A stretch of 64,000 nucleotides of DNA, from NCBI GenBank assembly GCA_963678705.1, contig OY783216.1:8928001-8992000 (forward strand), in the 5' to 3' direction. This document shows, piece by piece, positions 52,950-64,000 of this stretch (its first letter is position 1; every line of letters begins with the position of its first letter). The stretch comes from Panorpa germanica (Eukaryota > Arthropoda > Insecta > Mecoptera > Panorpidae). The translations under genes and the position numbers were made by a program. The notes beneath the pieces are model-generated. The model searched no databases. It was given only the letters and a program-made list of their open reading frames with translations, and was not told where the DNA came from.

Positions 52950-54295
52950 TGGTTGTGGTAACAAAAGTGATTTTAATGTTTTAAGTATGAAAAGTGCTAT
53001 GTTTTAGTGCTTAGTTTATCTCTACAGTGTACAAAATAGACAGCTTCAGAGCTCTGGAAACAAATATCGCCTCCGGAGCGACTTCACACGAATGGAAACA
53101 GTGTTCCGCTCCTCCACACACTGCTCTTTCTAGTGCTATAACACAAACATTTCATTTTAGCACTATTTTAGTACTAATGGTTTCGTATTCAAATACGTTG
53201 AATACAAGTGACGTTAAATCAAGTGGTGATGGTAATAGTAGATGTAAAGTAGCCCTCAGCCAGCTGAATGCCCCATCCCGTTCCACTTGCTATTACACCA
53301 CCCCTTTTAACAGTATTACAACCCCCTCCCTTGCTTTAATGTTCGTCCTCCTTATAACACGTCTGCGTTATCGCAAAACTATTTACAAAGAGACGTTTCC
53401 AGGGCATGGAACCAGTGTCGGACTGGTCAAGGTATTAGCCAGACCCTGGGCTTCCAATTCACAAAACCCTAAGGATAAATATTCATGGATAACACATTTC
53501 ATTGGCATATTTGGAAATAGGGAATATTTCTTTATTAAGACAGACCACAAATAGTACCGTGTGATATATATAATCTGCACGCTATCTTTAAATAGTCCGG
53601 CAATAGGCACACTTACGGAATCTCTATCATAATAGAAAATAATTAGTATTGTCACTAGTATTTGTAACTTTCCTAAGACAAGGAAGAATTCTAATATACG
53701 AGCGTTCTAAAGCAGGTCACCTACGGATGTTCCAAACGTGTAATAGGCGGGGCTTCATTCCGTTCCATTTTTGGCACGATTTTGGAATTACGTCTCTCTG
53801 TTTGGAACGATGAAACTTGTAAGCGAGCAGTACTACACTTTTAAATAGAACGGAGTATTAAGATGTCATGCTTCTCTACCAGATGCTCTGGGCTTGGTCA
53901 CAACCATGGCACAATGGTTCCCTGGTACTGTAAGAGGTGTAGAAGCAGGTTGCGGAGAGAGGGGTGTTCTCTTGCACTAAATACACCTAATTAGAAATCC
54001 ATTAGCACTGCTCAGGTTACGCTCAGTAGTACTACAGTGTTTTATTATTGTCAAATGTTAGACTATAATAAACACAAAAGTTAAAAATGTTTATTATGAT
54101 TGCCATTTGCTGGAAAAAGGTACACTACGTCATTTATTTGGCCACGAAAAGTATCGGCAAGTTAAAAAGTGACTTAAAAATATATCATTGTAAAATATTA
54201 TAACGGAGCCTAGGTATGAACCTCTGCAAGGAGTGGAAAAGAACGTTTAAAATATGATACATAAAGTTGTAGATAAAAAGAAAAGAATGGATATA
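52950..54295. other. Intergenic DNA, one GC-richer stretch, no supported gene
   Basis: A 175-codon open frame at 53027-53554 shows no domain, no signal peptide and no resemblance I can name, and its composition follows local base content. I do not call it a gene. Nothing else recognised. Confidence 0.35.
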
Positions 54296-54474
54296 TTAGG
54301 AGAAGAAAAACAGAGAAAGGGGGCACGGTAGGGGCCGAGGGAAAGTAGGAAAAAGATAAAGAGGAGAAATAGTAGGAAAGTAAAGGAACGAAAAGGGAGA
54401 GACTACAAAGGAGCCGATAGCAAGAAGAAGAAAGAAAATATTCGGAGGAGGATAAAGAGAAAGCAGAGATAGAG
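54296..54474 (+). repeat. Polypurine tract
   Basis: About 180 bp that is almost only A and G on the plus strand (for example GGAGAAGAAAAACAGAGAAA), with few pyrimidines. It directly abuts the poly-A end of the retroelement tail at 54475 and could be part of a transposon or its insertion site. Confidence 0.7.
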
Positions 54475-54600
54475 ATTTTTTTTTCTTTATTGACAGACTT
54501 TTACAATATATCCCTAGGATATTTAGTAAGTGATATAGCATAATAAAATCATGAAAGGAATGTACCCAATGATACATCCTTATAGGTTATCATTTCTTCC
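54475..54600 (-). mobile_element. Possible retroelement 3' tail, minus orientation
   Basis: On the minus strand the stretch ends GTCAATAAAGAAAAAAAAA, a polyadenylation signal followed by an A-run, as at the 3' end of a LINE or a processed copy. No protein domain was seen upstream of it, so the family is unknown. Confidence 0.4.
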
Positions 54601-54649
54601 ACGTGCACATGAGAATGTAGACGTCAATATTTAGGACTGATGAGCACTT

Positions 54650-55141
54650 AGTAGCTTACGCCCTCTTCTCACTTTCATCAGGATCACCGTAAATTGCAAG
54701 TTGCTCCTCATAAGATTTACACCAATTGTTCTAAGCGAAAAACTGATACCAGACCACCAGTCTGGTTTTCGGCAAAACCACGTAACGATAGATCCAGTAA
54801 ACAATTTGGTGAATTGTCCTGTTTTGTGACCCTTCTATCACTATTGCGCTCTAATTATAGTTCGCATCAACTTTATCTTCATTTGTATTCCGACATTCAT
54901 ATGAACGACTGTGAGAAACTGAACTTTTTCATGCCAAAAAAGTCATGGGCATCTTCAATATGATGGAAAAGTGATTCCAAAATGTTTACTGGGGCGCACG
55001 TTCATCGAATTGCGAATATAATCGACGGTTGTCTTGAGAAAAAAGAGTTTTGCTTGGTAGCGTTCCTTGACATAATGCAGGCTTTTGACAAAGTTTGACA
55101 TACTGGGCTTCTTTACAAAATCAAAAGGCACCTACCGAAAT
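54650..55141 (+). mobile_element. Jockey-like LINE reverse transcriptase fragment, split by family B
   Basis: Before 54794 the frame reads KLIPDHQSGFRQNHVTID; after 54994 it continues VHRIANIIDGCLEKKEF, CLVAFLDIMQAFDKV and HTGLLYKIKRHLP. These are consecutive blocks of the jockey-type reverse transcriptase (the H-S-T-x-x-Q-V-H-R-I and FLD-x-x-x-AFDKVWH regions). The intervening 201 bp is a family B element. One in-frame stop (TGA for the expected Trp of KVWH) and the loss of everything beyond show a dead, truncated copy. Confidence 0.8.
54794..54994 (+). mobile_element. Family B element nested in a jockey-like LINE
   Basis: CCAGTAAACAATTTGG at the left and CCAAAATGTTTACTGG at the right form the terminal inverted repeat. 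The interior matches 43636-43891 over about 200 bp. It interrupts a reverse-transcriptase frame, so it moved after the LINE fragment was in place. Confidence 0.85.
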
Positions 55142-58100
55142 AGAGAAGAGATATGTAAATAAAAGAAGAGCACCATTAGGATATTACTTAATTTTATTTG
55201 AATAAATATCCTTAGAAGAGTTAATATCGTTGTCTATTTAACAAAAATAGACAACGACATTATCTATTCGACATTATCTATTTGACAAAAAATGTGCCAC
55301 CGTGAAAAGTAGTAAAAAGGGGCCTCATTTTCAAGAAAGTATAAAAAGGCATTGAGTTATTATTCGTATATGTTCATAATGAATAATTACTGTGACATAC
55401 ATGGTAATTATTGATTGCCTATTCACAAATCAATCAATATCTAATAATCATGTGTACTAGCTAAGCATTGGATAAATTCCTCGAGGCAGCGGTAATTCCA
55501 GCATTATTAGCTCTTTTGTGTGTTCCCCCATAATGCAATCCTGCGTGATTGTTTCGCAGTCTTGCACAAGAATTCGATTTGAAGACCACCTCTAGAACAA
55601 TGGTGCATTCTGTGTAATAAATTGCAGTGACCCGACAAATGCTTTACTAATTAATGCTTGGTGCTTGTTTGGTTGCCGCACTTTAATAAGTAGGCGTTCA
55701 TCTACATGCAATACGATTTTAGTTATGTAGTATTTTAGAAATGCACATACAGTGTAACTTTAAAAGTATTCTACACAATTATAATGAAATGTAAATGGGT
55801 GTGGCCTAGACTTATACTCTATAAAGTGTAAAATATTTTCTAAATTTGAAATATGATTTTAAAATTAATAAACGAGTATATAATTTGTCTTTAAAATAGG
55901 ATTTGTAAATTTTAATACTATTTTTAATGTGTGATATTGCCCGAGAAATTATTTTGGCGTTATACTCGCGTCTACAGTATTTGTTTTACCTGACATAGGA
56001 GCGGAATCTTCCGATACAATTGTTTTTACTATTCCAAATTCATGACTTGATCACAAATGAGTCTGCAATGCGACATGGACTTATTATTTTATTGCTTCAC
56101 CTAGCTAGTGCAGGAGCCCACTAACGTTCACGAACACCTGTACATTAGGGGCGGGCTAAGCGTATGTGTACATATGTATTTCAACATACCTATGAATGTA
56201 TGCACAGAGGCATGTACGAGTATATAGCCTATATCATAACTAATGCTATTAAGATTCATTTGAGAAATAATACATAATGATTAGGTGGAATGTTATAGCT
56301 TTCAAAAGTTTTTAGCTTTGAAAACAATATATACATTTATAAACATTTACAATACATAATTTACAACTTATAAAATAAAGAGATTCAATTAGTTTTATTG
56401 ATGAAGTCAATAAGGGTTTTCAGACTGCTTTCTGCTTTCAAATATCTGCCTATATTCTTCAGGCATATTACAGCCTTGTCTGTGCGACGAGTACCTTGAG
56501 TATCGGAGAATAATAGCTTGTTCATTTTTGCACAATTATTAAAGATATCATTAGCTAACTATGCTAAAAATTTGAAGACGATTGCTTGTTTCGTACTGGT
56601 GATAAATTACTTTTTAAGTACTAATAATTTTTGAAATTTGATGCACTCAAATAGGTATTAAAATAAAAGGTTCGAATCATTTGCATGAATAAAAACTGAC
56701 TTCCGTATACAGTGAAACTGAAAAACATCTAGATAGTAACAGAAAATAGTAACCTCTAGCTAAATCTAAGATTCAAACCCGTTATTTACCTGTGATTTAA
56801 TTTTAACTGTTCAACTTCATGTTATACGCCATATACACAAATAATATATTAACCTAAACCAAAATCCATGAATCTCCATGTTATGCCGTAGTGGGTCATA
56901 TCTCAGCGACCGCGGCTTAACTCGTATGCACCCATAGAGCAAAGATTCTCAAACTAAGTAAACCCAAGCTCATATACATTTTTAGTACAAAAGCTATAGA
57001 TTAAACAAATTATCAAGAAAGTGATATAACGCGTCTATGTAAGTCCTATCTCGCAGTGTATGTGATCAAATATTTTGTTACTTGTTCTAATCCAGGTAAA
57101 CATGACCAAAAAGAGGTGTATAATATCCACGTTTGTTGCAATTAGTGTATTAAGTCTATGTAATAACTTATTGAATGATTTGGTGTTAATAAATTAGGTA
57201 ATATCTATCTTAAATATAAACGAAAATGTATGGAAATAGGTTTCACAATATTGCGCAATCAAACCATACGTTGGATTCATGTAAAAGGTAACTTAAACGA
57301 AATCTAGAAACTTCTTTCCTGTAATCGATAGTTTGTAATCCTTTAATCCTGGAGAAGGTCGTGTTAAGAAATTTTATGATTCTATTAATTCGAAAAAATT
57401 TGATTTAGTTTTCAAAAAACCAATACAATAATTTTTTTTAATGTTATATGAACCTTAAATACTCTAAACACAAAAGGCACATTTTAGATTTTAGAAAGTA
57501 ATAATTATGGTTAATTAATCAGTGAAAATAGTGATGCTATTGTAGTGTATTTTTCATCTGTAGAATAATTAAGATTTTTCACAAGTATATCATAACTAGC
57601 ATAATTTTTATATGCTTATTGCTGCACTCCTTGAACGCTTGATGATTTGACGCTTCGTGTGGTCGATGCTGGAACTAGGTGTGTTCAACGTTCACGTTGG
57701 AAGAAGTTTGGGCTGTTGGGCTACCCCCATCACACACTTGATCCACAAGTCATGCACTGCTGCACGAATCGTCCAACAAAGGAAGATTTTATACTTGAAA
57801 GTTTATTTATTTACTTGAAAGTTTTTGTTAAACAGTGTCAGTGTCAATAATATCAACAAATTAATAAAATAAATAAATCATTCGGATCAAACATTCGTTC
57901 CACCGTGTAGCAGGAAACTTGCCATGTCAATCTTCCAATATTTGTTTTGTGCTTTTTAACTTGAGAACGCCTGGTAGGGGTGGCAATGTGGTATACACTC
58001 ATAGTGTTTCCAAATCATATACAACTCTATGCATTATACATGCAGATTTAAATGCTCCATCATGGCTTGTACACATTTATGATATCCATTAAACAGACAT

Positions 58101-58679
58101 ATAAAATGCATCTCTAGTGAGGGTGTACCATGGAGTGTGGGAAAGGGGATGAAACTGGGTATCAGAGAGCGAGGGAAGCGCTACTAACAGTAGACTAGCT
58201 TCGAATATACGGGTCCAGAGAAGTAAAAAAAAAGCGATTTCAGTTTGATGTATTTAATTACATTGGATTTTAATTCATTATGTAAATGAAGTTTAAATAT
58301 TAAAGTTGTAATGTTAATTACTTTCATTTTTATTTCTTTCTTTTTTTTTTTATTCATAAAATATTCTGGAATTAATAAAGTTTGATTATGAGAAGTAATG
58401 AAGAAGTTTGAAGATATTTGAATTTTAATTATGTCTTAATATGTTTTGAAGTATTATACTCGTATACGAGATTGTGCCATCTGCTGATTTCTTTTTGAAG
58501 TTGATATTAAAACTGTACCGTTGACTATTTTTAAATGATTGTTACTTTATTAAAGAGGGTAAACCTTCCGATTATTTATGGAGTCCATCCGACAAACTCA
58601 ATCCGAAGTACAACGTTGTCTTGTTTGGTTCTACTAGACAAATAGCTCAAATGATGTTCTTCTATTCATTCAAATTTAA
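55142..58679. other. AT-rich intergenic DNA with a few repeat traces
   Basis: Mostly featureless. The minus strand of 56390-56510 has a short open run (RRTDKAVICLKNIGRYLKAE, then a stop and AT-rich DNA) that could be the C-terminus of an unknown transposon protein; too short to assign. A 46-bp dispersed repeat lies at 57873. Confidence 0.35.
57873..57918 (+). repeat. 46-bp dispersed repeat, copy 2
   Basis: Same block as 48815-48860, here directly after a short AATA-rich run. Confidence 0.75.
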
Positions 58680-58960
58680 ATAAGAAAAGATGTTTTAGAA
58701 ATGAGTCATCATTGTAAAACTCCAGCTCACCTGTACAAAATTAATATTAAATCCGACGATAGATGTCAATGTGGTGAAGAAGGAACTTTGGATCATATTA
58801 TATTTGAAAGCATAAGTTATAGTTAAGAAAGATCAAAATTCAATAGTGAAATATTAGATGTGATTAAAACTTTTCCTGTTAATACTAAATTTTTGTTAAG
58901 TGATTCAAAATTTATTAGTGAATTAAAATATTTACAAATTTGTAAAATAGAATTATAAAA
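58680..58960 (+). mobile_element. LINE ORF2 C-terminal fragment
   Basis: The frame reads HLYKINIKSDDRCQCGEEGT followed by LDHIIFES. This is the Cys/His cluster (C-x-C-G-x5-LxHIxF) near the end of jockey/I-type LINE proteins. The final Cys is Ser, and a stop follows shortly. About 150 bp of AT-rich 3' DNA remains. Confidence 0.65.
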
Positions 58961-59195
58961 TGTTAAATATGTAAAAGTGATTCGTAAAATGTTGCACTCA
59001 TATAAATCAGATCTGTTCGATCACGACCATTGCTCACAAGACTCAGGAATAGAGCCCCATGCCAGAATTCTTCTCCTCTCTAAATTTAACCTTTTCCCGA
59101 TAACTTATCAAAAAACCCAGATAATGAGGTATTTTCATGAAAAAACCAGATCTGGGTGGAAAAACTCAGGAGTGAGAGTTCTGCTCTATCATGTA

Positions 59196-60434
59196 CACGG
59201 TGTCCAGAAAGGGTATCGGGTATTTGTTTTCGCGCCATATTCGAAACGGGGCGTCTAAAGGGTGCGGGGAGGGGTTCGTGGCGTCCGCCATTCTGTGGAG
59301 TTTTAGTCACGATGGAACAGTACTCGGGGATGCATCGCGCATTTTGCGTACGAGCGAATTATCGTAATGGTGATTCAATAGTGACTGCTCAACGTCTCTA
59401 TCGTGCGGAATATCGTACACGCCACGCGCCAAGTGACGATAGCATTAGGAAATGGATCAGGATGTTCGAGAATACAGGTGCGTCAGTTAAAATTCAAAAC
59501 TCTGGTCGTCCTCGTTCAGTTCGCGATGAAAAAACAATTGAAGAAGTTGAGGCGTCGGTTCGTCAAAATCCGTCTGTATCCATCCGAAAGCGAAGCCAAG
59601 CGTTGAACATCAAAAAATCGTCATTACATTACATTTTAAAGAAAGACTTACATCTAAAAGCCTATAAAATTCAATTGGTTCAAGAATTGAAGGATGCGGA
59701 CTATGCTAATCGACTGAATTTTGCGAACGAAGTGCTGCAGCGATTTGACAACTTTAACAACATACTGTTCAGTGACGAAGCAAATTTTCACCTGAATGGT
59801 CATGTTAATAAGCAGAATTGTCGGTACTGGGCAGTGGAGAATCCGAGACGAAAGCATGAACGACCCCTGCATAGCCCGAAGGTCGTTGTTTGGGCCGCTA
59901 TGTCTGCTAAAGGCATTGCGATATGTTGCGAAATTTTTTGGTCCCAGAGTTGCAGGAGTTTGCAGGTTTCAACTCAAGAACGTGGTTCCAGCAAGATGGG
60001 GCCACTTGCCATACCTCAAATAACTCAATGGAAGTTGTTAACGAGTTATTCCCTAATAAAGTCATTTCGCGAAGGGGTAACATCAACTGGCCTCCCAGAA
60101 GCCCCGACCTTAGCCCGCTTGACTATTTTGCATGGGGATACCTTAAAAGTAAGGTTTATCAAAACAATCCGACGAATCTAACCCAGTTAAAGCAAAACAT
60201 CAGGTCAGAAATGGCAGCAATATCGATAGCTATGTGTCAACGTGTTATCGCCAATCTTCGTTTCCGTTTAGAAGAGTGCCAGCAACGTAACGGTCATCAT
60301 TTGGATAACGTCATCTTTTCCAAATAATTCTCCAATTCATATGCTAATAATAAACAATAAACTTTTTTATTGCATACAAATAATTTTTGTTTCATTGAAC
60401 TTACAAATACCCGATACCCTTTCTGGACACCGTG
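59196..60434 (+). mobile_element. Mariner-group DNA transposon, near-intact, 1239 bp with 32-bp perfect TIRs
   Basis: Left end CACGGTGTCCAGAAAGGGTA then TCGGGTATTTGT; the right end is its exact reverse complement over 32 bp. Both ends are flanked by TA (59194-59195 and 60435-60436), the duplication typical of Tc1/mariner elements. It encodes one transposase (next entry). Perfect terminal repeats and a single coding break point to recent activity. It lies in gene-free DNA. Confidence 0.95.
59312..60327 (+). pseudogene. Tc1/mariner-type transposase with one frameshift
   Basis: The ATG at 59312 (MEQYSGMHRAF) starts the frame. Residues 1-110 form helix-turn-helix DNA-binding domains (DSIRKWIRMFENTG, then GRPRSVRDEKTIEEV). 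The DDE/D domain shows the first Asp in ILFSDEANFHLNG and, in another frame, the second in TWFQQDGATCHT and the third in SPDLSPLDYFAWGYLKS. Second and third Asp are separated by 41 residues, as in DD41D (rosa-like) mariner relatives. The frame changes between about 59905 and 59950, near the run GAAATTTTTTGG, where a few residues expected after AAMSAKGI are also missing. The stop is at 60325. The copy can therefore not make a normal transposase. Family placement rests on the spacing and should be checked by a tree. Confidence 0.88.
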
Positions 60435-61035
60435 TATATAATAATAATAAGTTATCCAGTTTAAATAGCGGTTCACTTTAAAAAATCTGCAAGAAACGTA
60501 TGATATATAATTTTACGTTTCTTATATTTTAAACATTGGTACAAAAATATATTTACGTAATGGATTAGAGAAGCCAGTGATGATGAACCTATAGCCCCTG
60601 TGCCAAAGTTTAAAGAAGTTATTTCAATAAAGTCAATAAAGATTACCATGGCAGCAATTTCATAAAAATATTATTTGTATATTTTTGGCATGTTCATCAT
60701 CCCTGAGCTAATGGAATATTGAAATAAACCCCCATTACGTTAATGGTTTTTACACTCTTTAAGATACAAATGAATAACTGCACTCTTCGTTGATAACACC
60801 AGGGCATGACGTCAACAAAGGAACACAAACCTCCACAATTTCAAGCCAACAACAACAATGGCTGTTGTTACCTTCTGGAGACTGAGAACTTGTGTTTCTT
60901 CTTCTATGAAAGGGAGGAGCGAGTTGATGCTAGAGCTGGTGGCTTGGCCGTGCAAAACACAAACATAATTTTGTCTGAAATGACAAAACAACATCATAAC
61001 TCAAAGTAACAAGCAGCGTCCGTGTGTAGTTCAGT

Positions 61036-61095
61036 TCGTAGCTCGTAGCTCTTCCATCGTAGCCCGTAGCTTGCGTAGCTCGTAGCCCGTAGCCC
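61036..61095 (+). repeat. CGTAGC-rich minisatellite
   Basis: Seven copies of CGTAGC within 60 bp, in units of seven to ten bases (TCGTAGC, CCGTAGC, TTGCGTAGC). Confidence 0.8.
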
Positions 61096-61508
61096 CATAG
61101 CACTCCTAGCAAAGTACAAACAAAAACGCGTGCATCATTTTAATGAAAAAGCAGTTATTCATTTTAATATAAGGTGGTTTATTTTTAATACTTTTTATGT
61201 AAAACATTTGTTTACATAAATATATGTAAAAAATGTATAAAGAAAACAACGCCTAATGAAAAACTTCTTGATAGATTTATATGTTGTGAATATGAAAATA
61301 TTTTCAAAAAAAAAAATTTAATATTAAATTATTTTTTGTTTTAGGTGTGACCTATCTATTGAACACGGTTGTTGGCACCAGGTATGTCATTCTAATTTCA
61401 CATGTTTAGTTTTAAAGTCTAGAGTAATAAGAAATCCATTTTATTTATAGTTTTTTACCACCTTTATAATATCAGAGCTTATGTGTATTTGCTGTTTGCA
61501 TCGTACGC

Positions 61509-61937
61509 GTCGAAATTTTGACCCTATTGTCGACCCCGTTTCTGGGTTCAGTTATCAGACAAATTACGATGTTGAGGCTCAAATGAGGATGATATTCAAA
61601 ACCTCATATAAGCTTATTCAGCACTAGTCACGCACTACTCATTATTGCATCTATCTATCTCTCTCTAACTCATTATTTCATATTCATCCCATAACAATAT
61701 AATACAGGTATAAATACATTCCTTAATATTCCTTTTGTCCATCTCAGGTTTAAATGAGGTACAGACTGTAATAATATAGCTCAGACCTAAAATAAGAGGA
61801 GAATCATGATTTCATTTAGGATCAAGCGATGGTCATATAATAATGTTTAGTATGAGACGAGGTTCACTTTACTGCTTTCAGAATGAAAAGAGGGGCAAAG
61901 ATTCATTTTAGGATCAGGATAGGTCTAAAATTTCGAC
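61509..61937. mobile_element. Possible inverted-repeat element
   Basis: GTCGAAATTTTGACCCT at 61509 is the near reverse complement of AGGTCTAAAATTTCGAC ending at 61937 (about 15 of 17). The 429-bp span could be a degraded MITE. No target duplication was found and no second copy lies in the window. Confidence 0.4.
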
Positions 61938-62119
61938 TCGACATGTTTCCGTTCGGCTACAAAATGTTATAAAAGACAAAATTATAAAATCAAATATTTC
62001 ACAGATGTTTGTTTACCAGATTTTATATTTCGTAATTGTATAACCACAGCCTTTTGTGGTCTCGGTACCGTCTCAATAGTTTTCAGAAAAGTCTCGTGCT
62101 CGTGTGAAGCCCTACCTAT

Positions 62120-62217
62120 TAATTAATTGCAAATAATTGAACATATCCGGTTCTGATAGCCAACTTTATCAATATGTATTCCAGTTTTACGGAATTTGAA
62201 GACATGGTTCACAAGGT
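62120..62217 (+). repeat. Strongly diverged family A right end
   Basis: AATAATTGAACATATCCGGT, then CCAACTTTATCAATATGTAT and GACATGGTTCACAAGG follow the right end of the family with many changes. It is an older copy than the others in the window. Confidence 0.6.
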
Positions 62218-63108
62218 TTATTTGTGTTGGTTAATAAACATACGAGTAAGACCCTTGGACCGCTAAGTCGCTCAAGAGTAACCCTATTCTAATACTGAAT
62301 AACATGTATATGGTAATTCCACAAGATACCACGGTCTTCGGGTATTCACAATCTATGGATTCCTTAGGAGCTTGTTGAATTCTACGCCCTTTCACCTTTA
62401 AAAATACACTTAAATCAACAAGCCGAAACCTTTAGATACGCGTACCTCAAAACAACAACTGCTTCTATTAATAATCAGTTTCAAACCCTGTGTTTTCGTG
62501 AACCAACCCAGCTTATTGTCCCAGTGCTGGCCGCCAACTTGGGGTCAAACTAACCCTGGTCGTCCACAACATGTACTCAATTATAATTGGATTAACAAAG
62601 AGATAATAATACGTGAAAATATAACACAAATTTAACAATTTGTTATTAATTGGTACGCTTGTTGATAATAGAGGTCAATCAGAAATGGAATTATGAAAAC
62701 AGATTGTAGGTGGGGGAGGGAAGAACTGAGAAGGCGTGGTCTTAAGGGGTATTATAATTATTTATACATTCAAAAGCTCTTCATGTTTAAGATGTGACCC
62801 ATATCAAACTTATGTACCCTAGACGAATTTACGAATACATCAGGGGATCGACATACACTGTTACATTTATTTAACGTTGAATCTTACGCAAACTTTTTTA
62901 AATGTTAAACGGACATTGATTTTATGCAACATTGAAATTATCTTAGATTAATTATTCACACTTGCGTGTTCAATTATTTGGCTGTTTGCCAATTATTTAA
63001 GGTCAAGTAGACAAGCGCGATTATTTGCCGAACTACCTTTCCACACTTATTTCTAAAATATGACGAATATTCAAATCCCAACAATTCATCCAAACTTTCG
63101 TTTGTTTG

Positions 63109-63252
63109 ACAAAATGACTTTTTTAATTGTTAATATCTCTTAACATATGAGGAGTTATTAAAAAATAATTGAACATTTGAGGTTCTAGTAGCCCACTTTA
63201 TCAATATATAGTACACTTTTATAGAAATTAAGACATAGGACACAAGCCCATT
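63109..63252 (+). mobile_element. Family A element, right-end fragment
   Basis: Matches the last 144 bp of the 1223-1861 copy, ending GGACACAAGCCCATT, with few differences. The left part is absent. Confidence 0.85.
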
Positions 63253-64000
63253 ATTAGCAACTAGAGACGACGATATCTCGAAAAAATTTGCACCATATCT
63301 TCTTTAAAGTATTATCTAGGGAGGAACATGGTATGCAGGTCATGAATTATTCCGGCACTGCCTCTACGGGACGGTGTACTCTGCATTCCCCCAATTTCGT
63401 CATAAATTATCTCTATTTAGTCACTCGAAACATATTTTCTTGTAGAAGCAAATTTTAAATCCGATACAATTGTTACAAGACCGGCGAATACTATTTCTCT
63501 TGTAAACGTAAATTACAAGTAGATGTATTCGTTATATGTACATATATACCCTGTAAGCAATCCATAGACTAGTGTATTGACTGTATACGCCCTCGTATTA
63601 GGCAGAGGGCAGTGGGCAAACCTAACGTTTCTGTTTGTATTTGCATAGTATAGTCTACCAGTACTGTAGCGCCTGTAGTGTTGTCTACTATTATAACATT
63701 GTTATCCAGGAAACATATTGTTTCATATGCACATGGCATATAGTGAAGTTTGCAATTCAAATGTAAACGTAATATATACATGTATTATTTGTATATATAT
63801 ACCATCCATCTCTATTCATGGCTTAATATAGAATTATCTATTTATGACGTAGAGGATGAACCGACGAACCAGTCACTACGGTCACTGCTACAACATTTAA
63901 TAGAGAAGATTATTCAGAAACTGGGTTTACTAAAATTTAAACATAACTTAAAGTGATGCACAAAAATTAGTGGATGGAGTACCTAAATGCTGAAATGCTG
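63253..64000. other. Terminal stretch, no gene seen
   Basis: No coding signal or repeat family recognised up to the window end. Confidence 0.4.

Larger units (their letters stand above)
60435..63108. other. Intergenic DNA with repeat traces, no supported gene
   Basis: Holds the CGTAGC minisatellite (61036), a possible 429-bp inverted-repeat element (61509) and a diverged family A fragment (62120). No protein or RNA gene recognised. Confidence 0.35.

Noticed and set aside
53027-53554. 175-codon open frame
   Set aside because: No domain, no family resemblance, no splice context; it lies in a locally GC-richer patch where long frames arise by chance.
55485-55510. AGCGGTAATTCCAGC, as in 18S rRNA
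   Set aside because: Only about 15 bases match; the sequence on both sides does not follow rRNA. Chance or a tiny remnant.
56390-56510. Minus-strand run RRTDKAVICLKNIGRYLKAE as a gene end
   Set aside because: Reads for only about 40 codons before a stop, with no upstream exon; kept only as a possible transposon trace.
1-64000. tRNA, snRNA or rRNA genes
   Set aside because: I looked for T-loop words (GGTTCGAATC-type) with matching stems and for U6-like boxes and found none that hold together.

Overview
The window is a piece of AT-rich insect genome. The evidence is short phase-consistent exons with GT-AG introns, two gustatory receptors with the insect C-terminal signature, an insect GMC oxidoreductase, and jockey-type and R1-like LINE fragments plus mariner-group transposons. 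The order is not proven. The mix of transposons looks hymenopteran-like to me, but that is an impression only.

Left part (1-19 kb), gene-dense: the last two exons of an unidentified protein with a hydrophobic C-terminus (58-444); a complete three-exon secreted GMC oxidoreductase (3180-6840); a nine-exon nucleobindin with signal peptide, two EF-hands and a long Pro/Gln/Tyr-rich repeat tail (7607-10473); a six-exon WD40 gene on the minus strand that matches WDR77/MEP50, the PRMT5 cofactor (12421-10795); and, head-to-head with it, the F-box/WD40 ubiquitin-ligase receptor Fbxw7/archipelago (15127-18965, perhaps with a tiny first coding exon at 13016).

Middle (22-38 kb): two tandem gustatory receptor genes of the same five-exon design (395 and 394 aa, all introns phase 0). 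They are separated by a 5.6 kb array of a ~147-bp monomer whose left half runs in one direction and right half in the other, so it forms a giant palindrome centred near 26,995. Downstream on the minus strand is a complete 13-exon Codanin-1 gene (38343-32536, 1396 aa), with an R1-like LINE 3' end in its fourth intron.

Right part (38.4-64 kb): no host protein gene could be supported. It holds transposon debris and long AT-rich DNA: several copies of a ~0.6 kb terminal-inverted-repeat element (family A, also near and inside the left-hand genes), a second short family (B) found once inside a family A copy and once inside a jockey-like reverse transcriptase fragment, a nearly intact 1239-bp mariner-group transposon with perfect 32-bp terminal repeats, another ~457-bp inverted-repeat element, three long (TA)n microsatellites and small minisatellites.

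The genes do not form one pathway. The housekeeping genes (WDR77, Fbxw7, Codanin-1, nucleobindin) are interspersed with lineage-evolving secreted or sensory genes (GMC oxidoreductase, gustatory receptors). The most unusual structure is the inverted satellite between the receptors.
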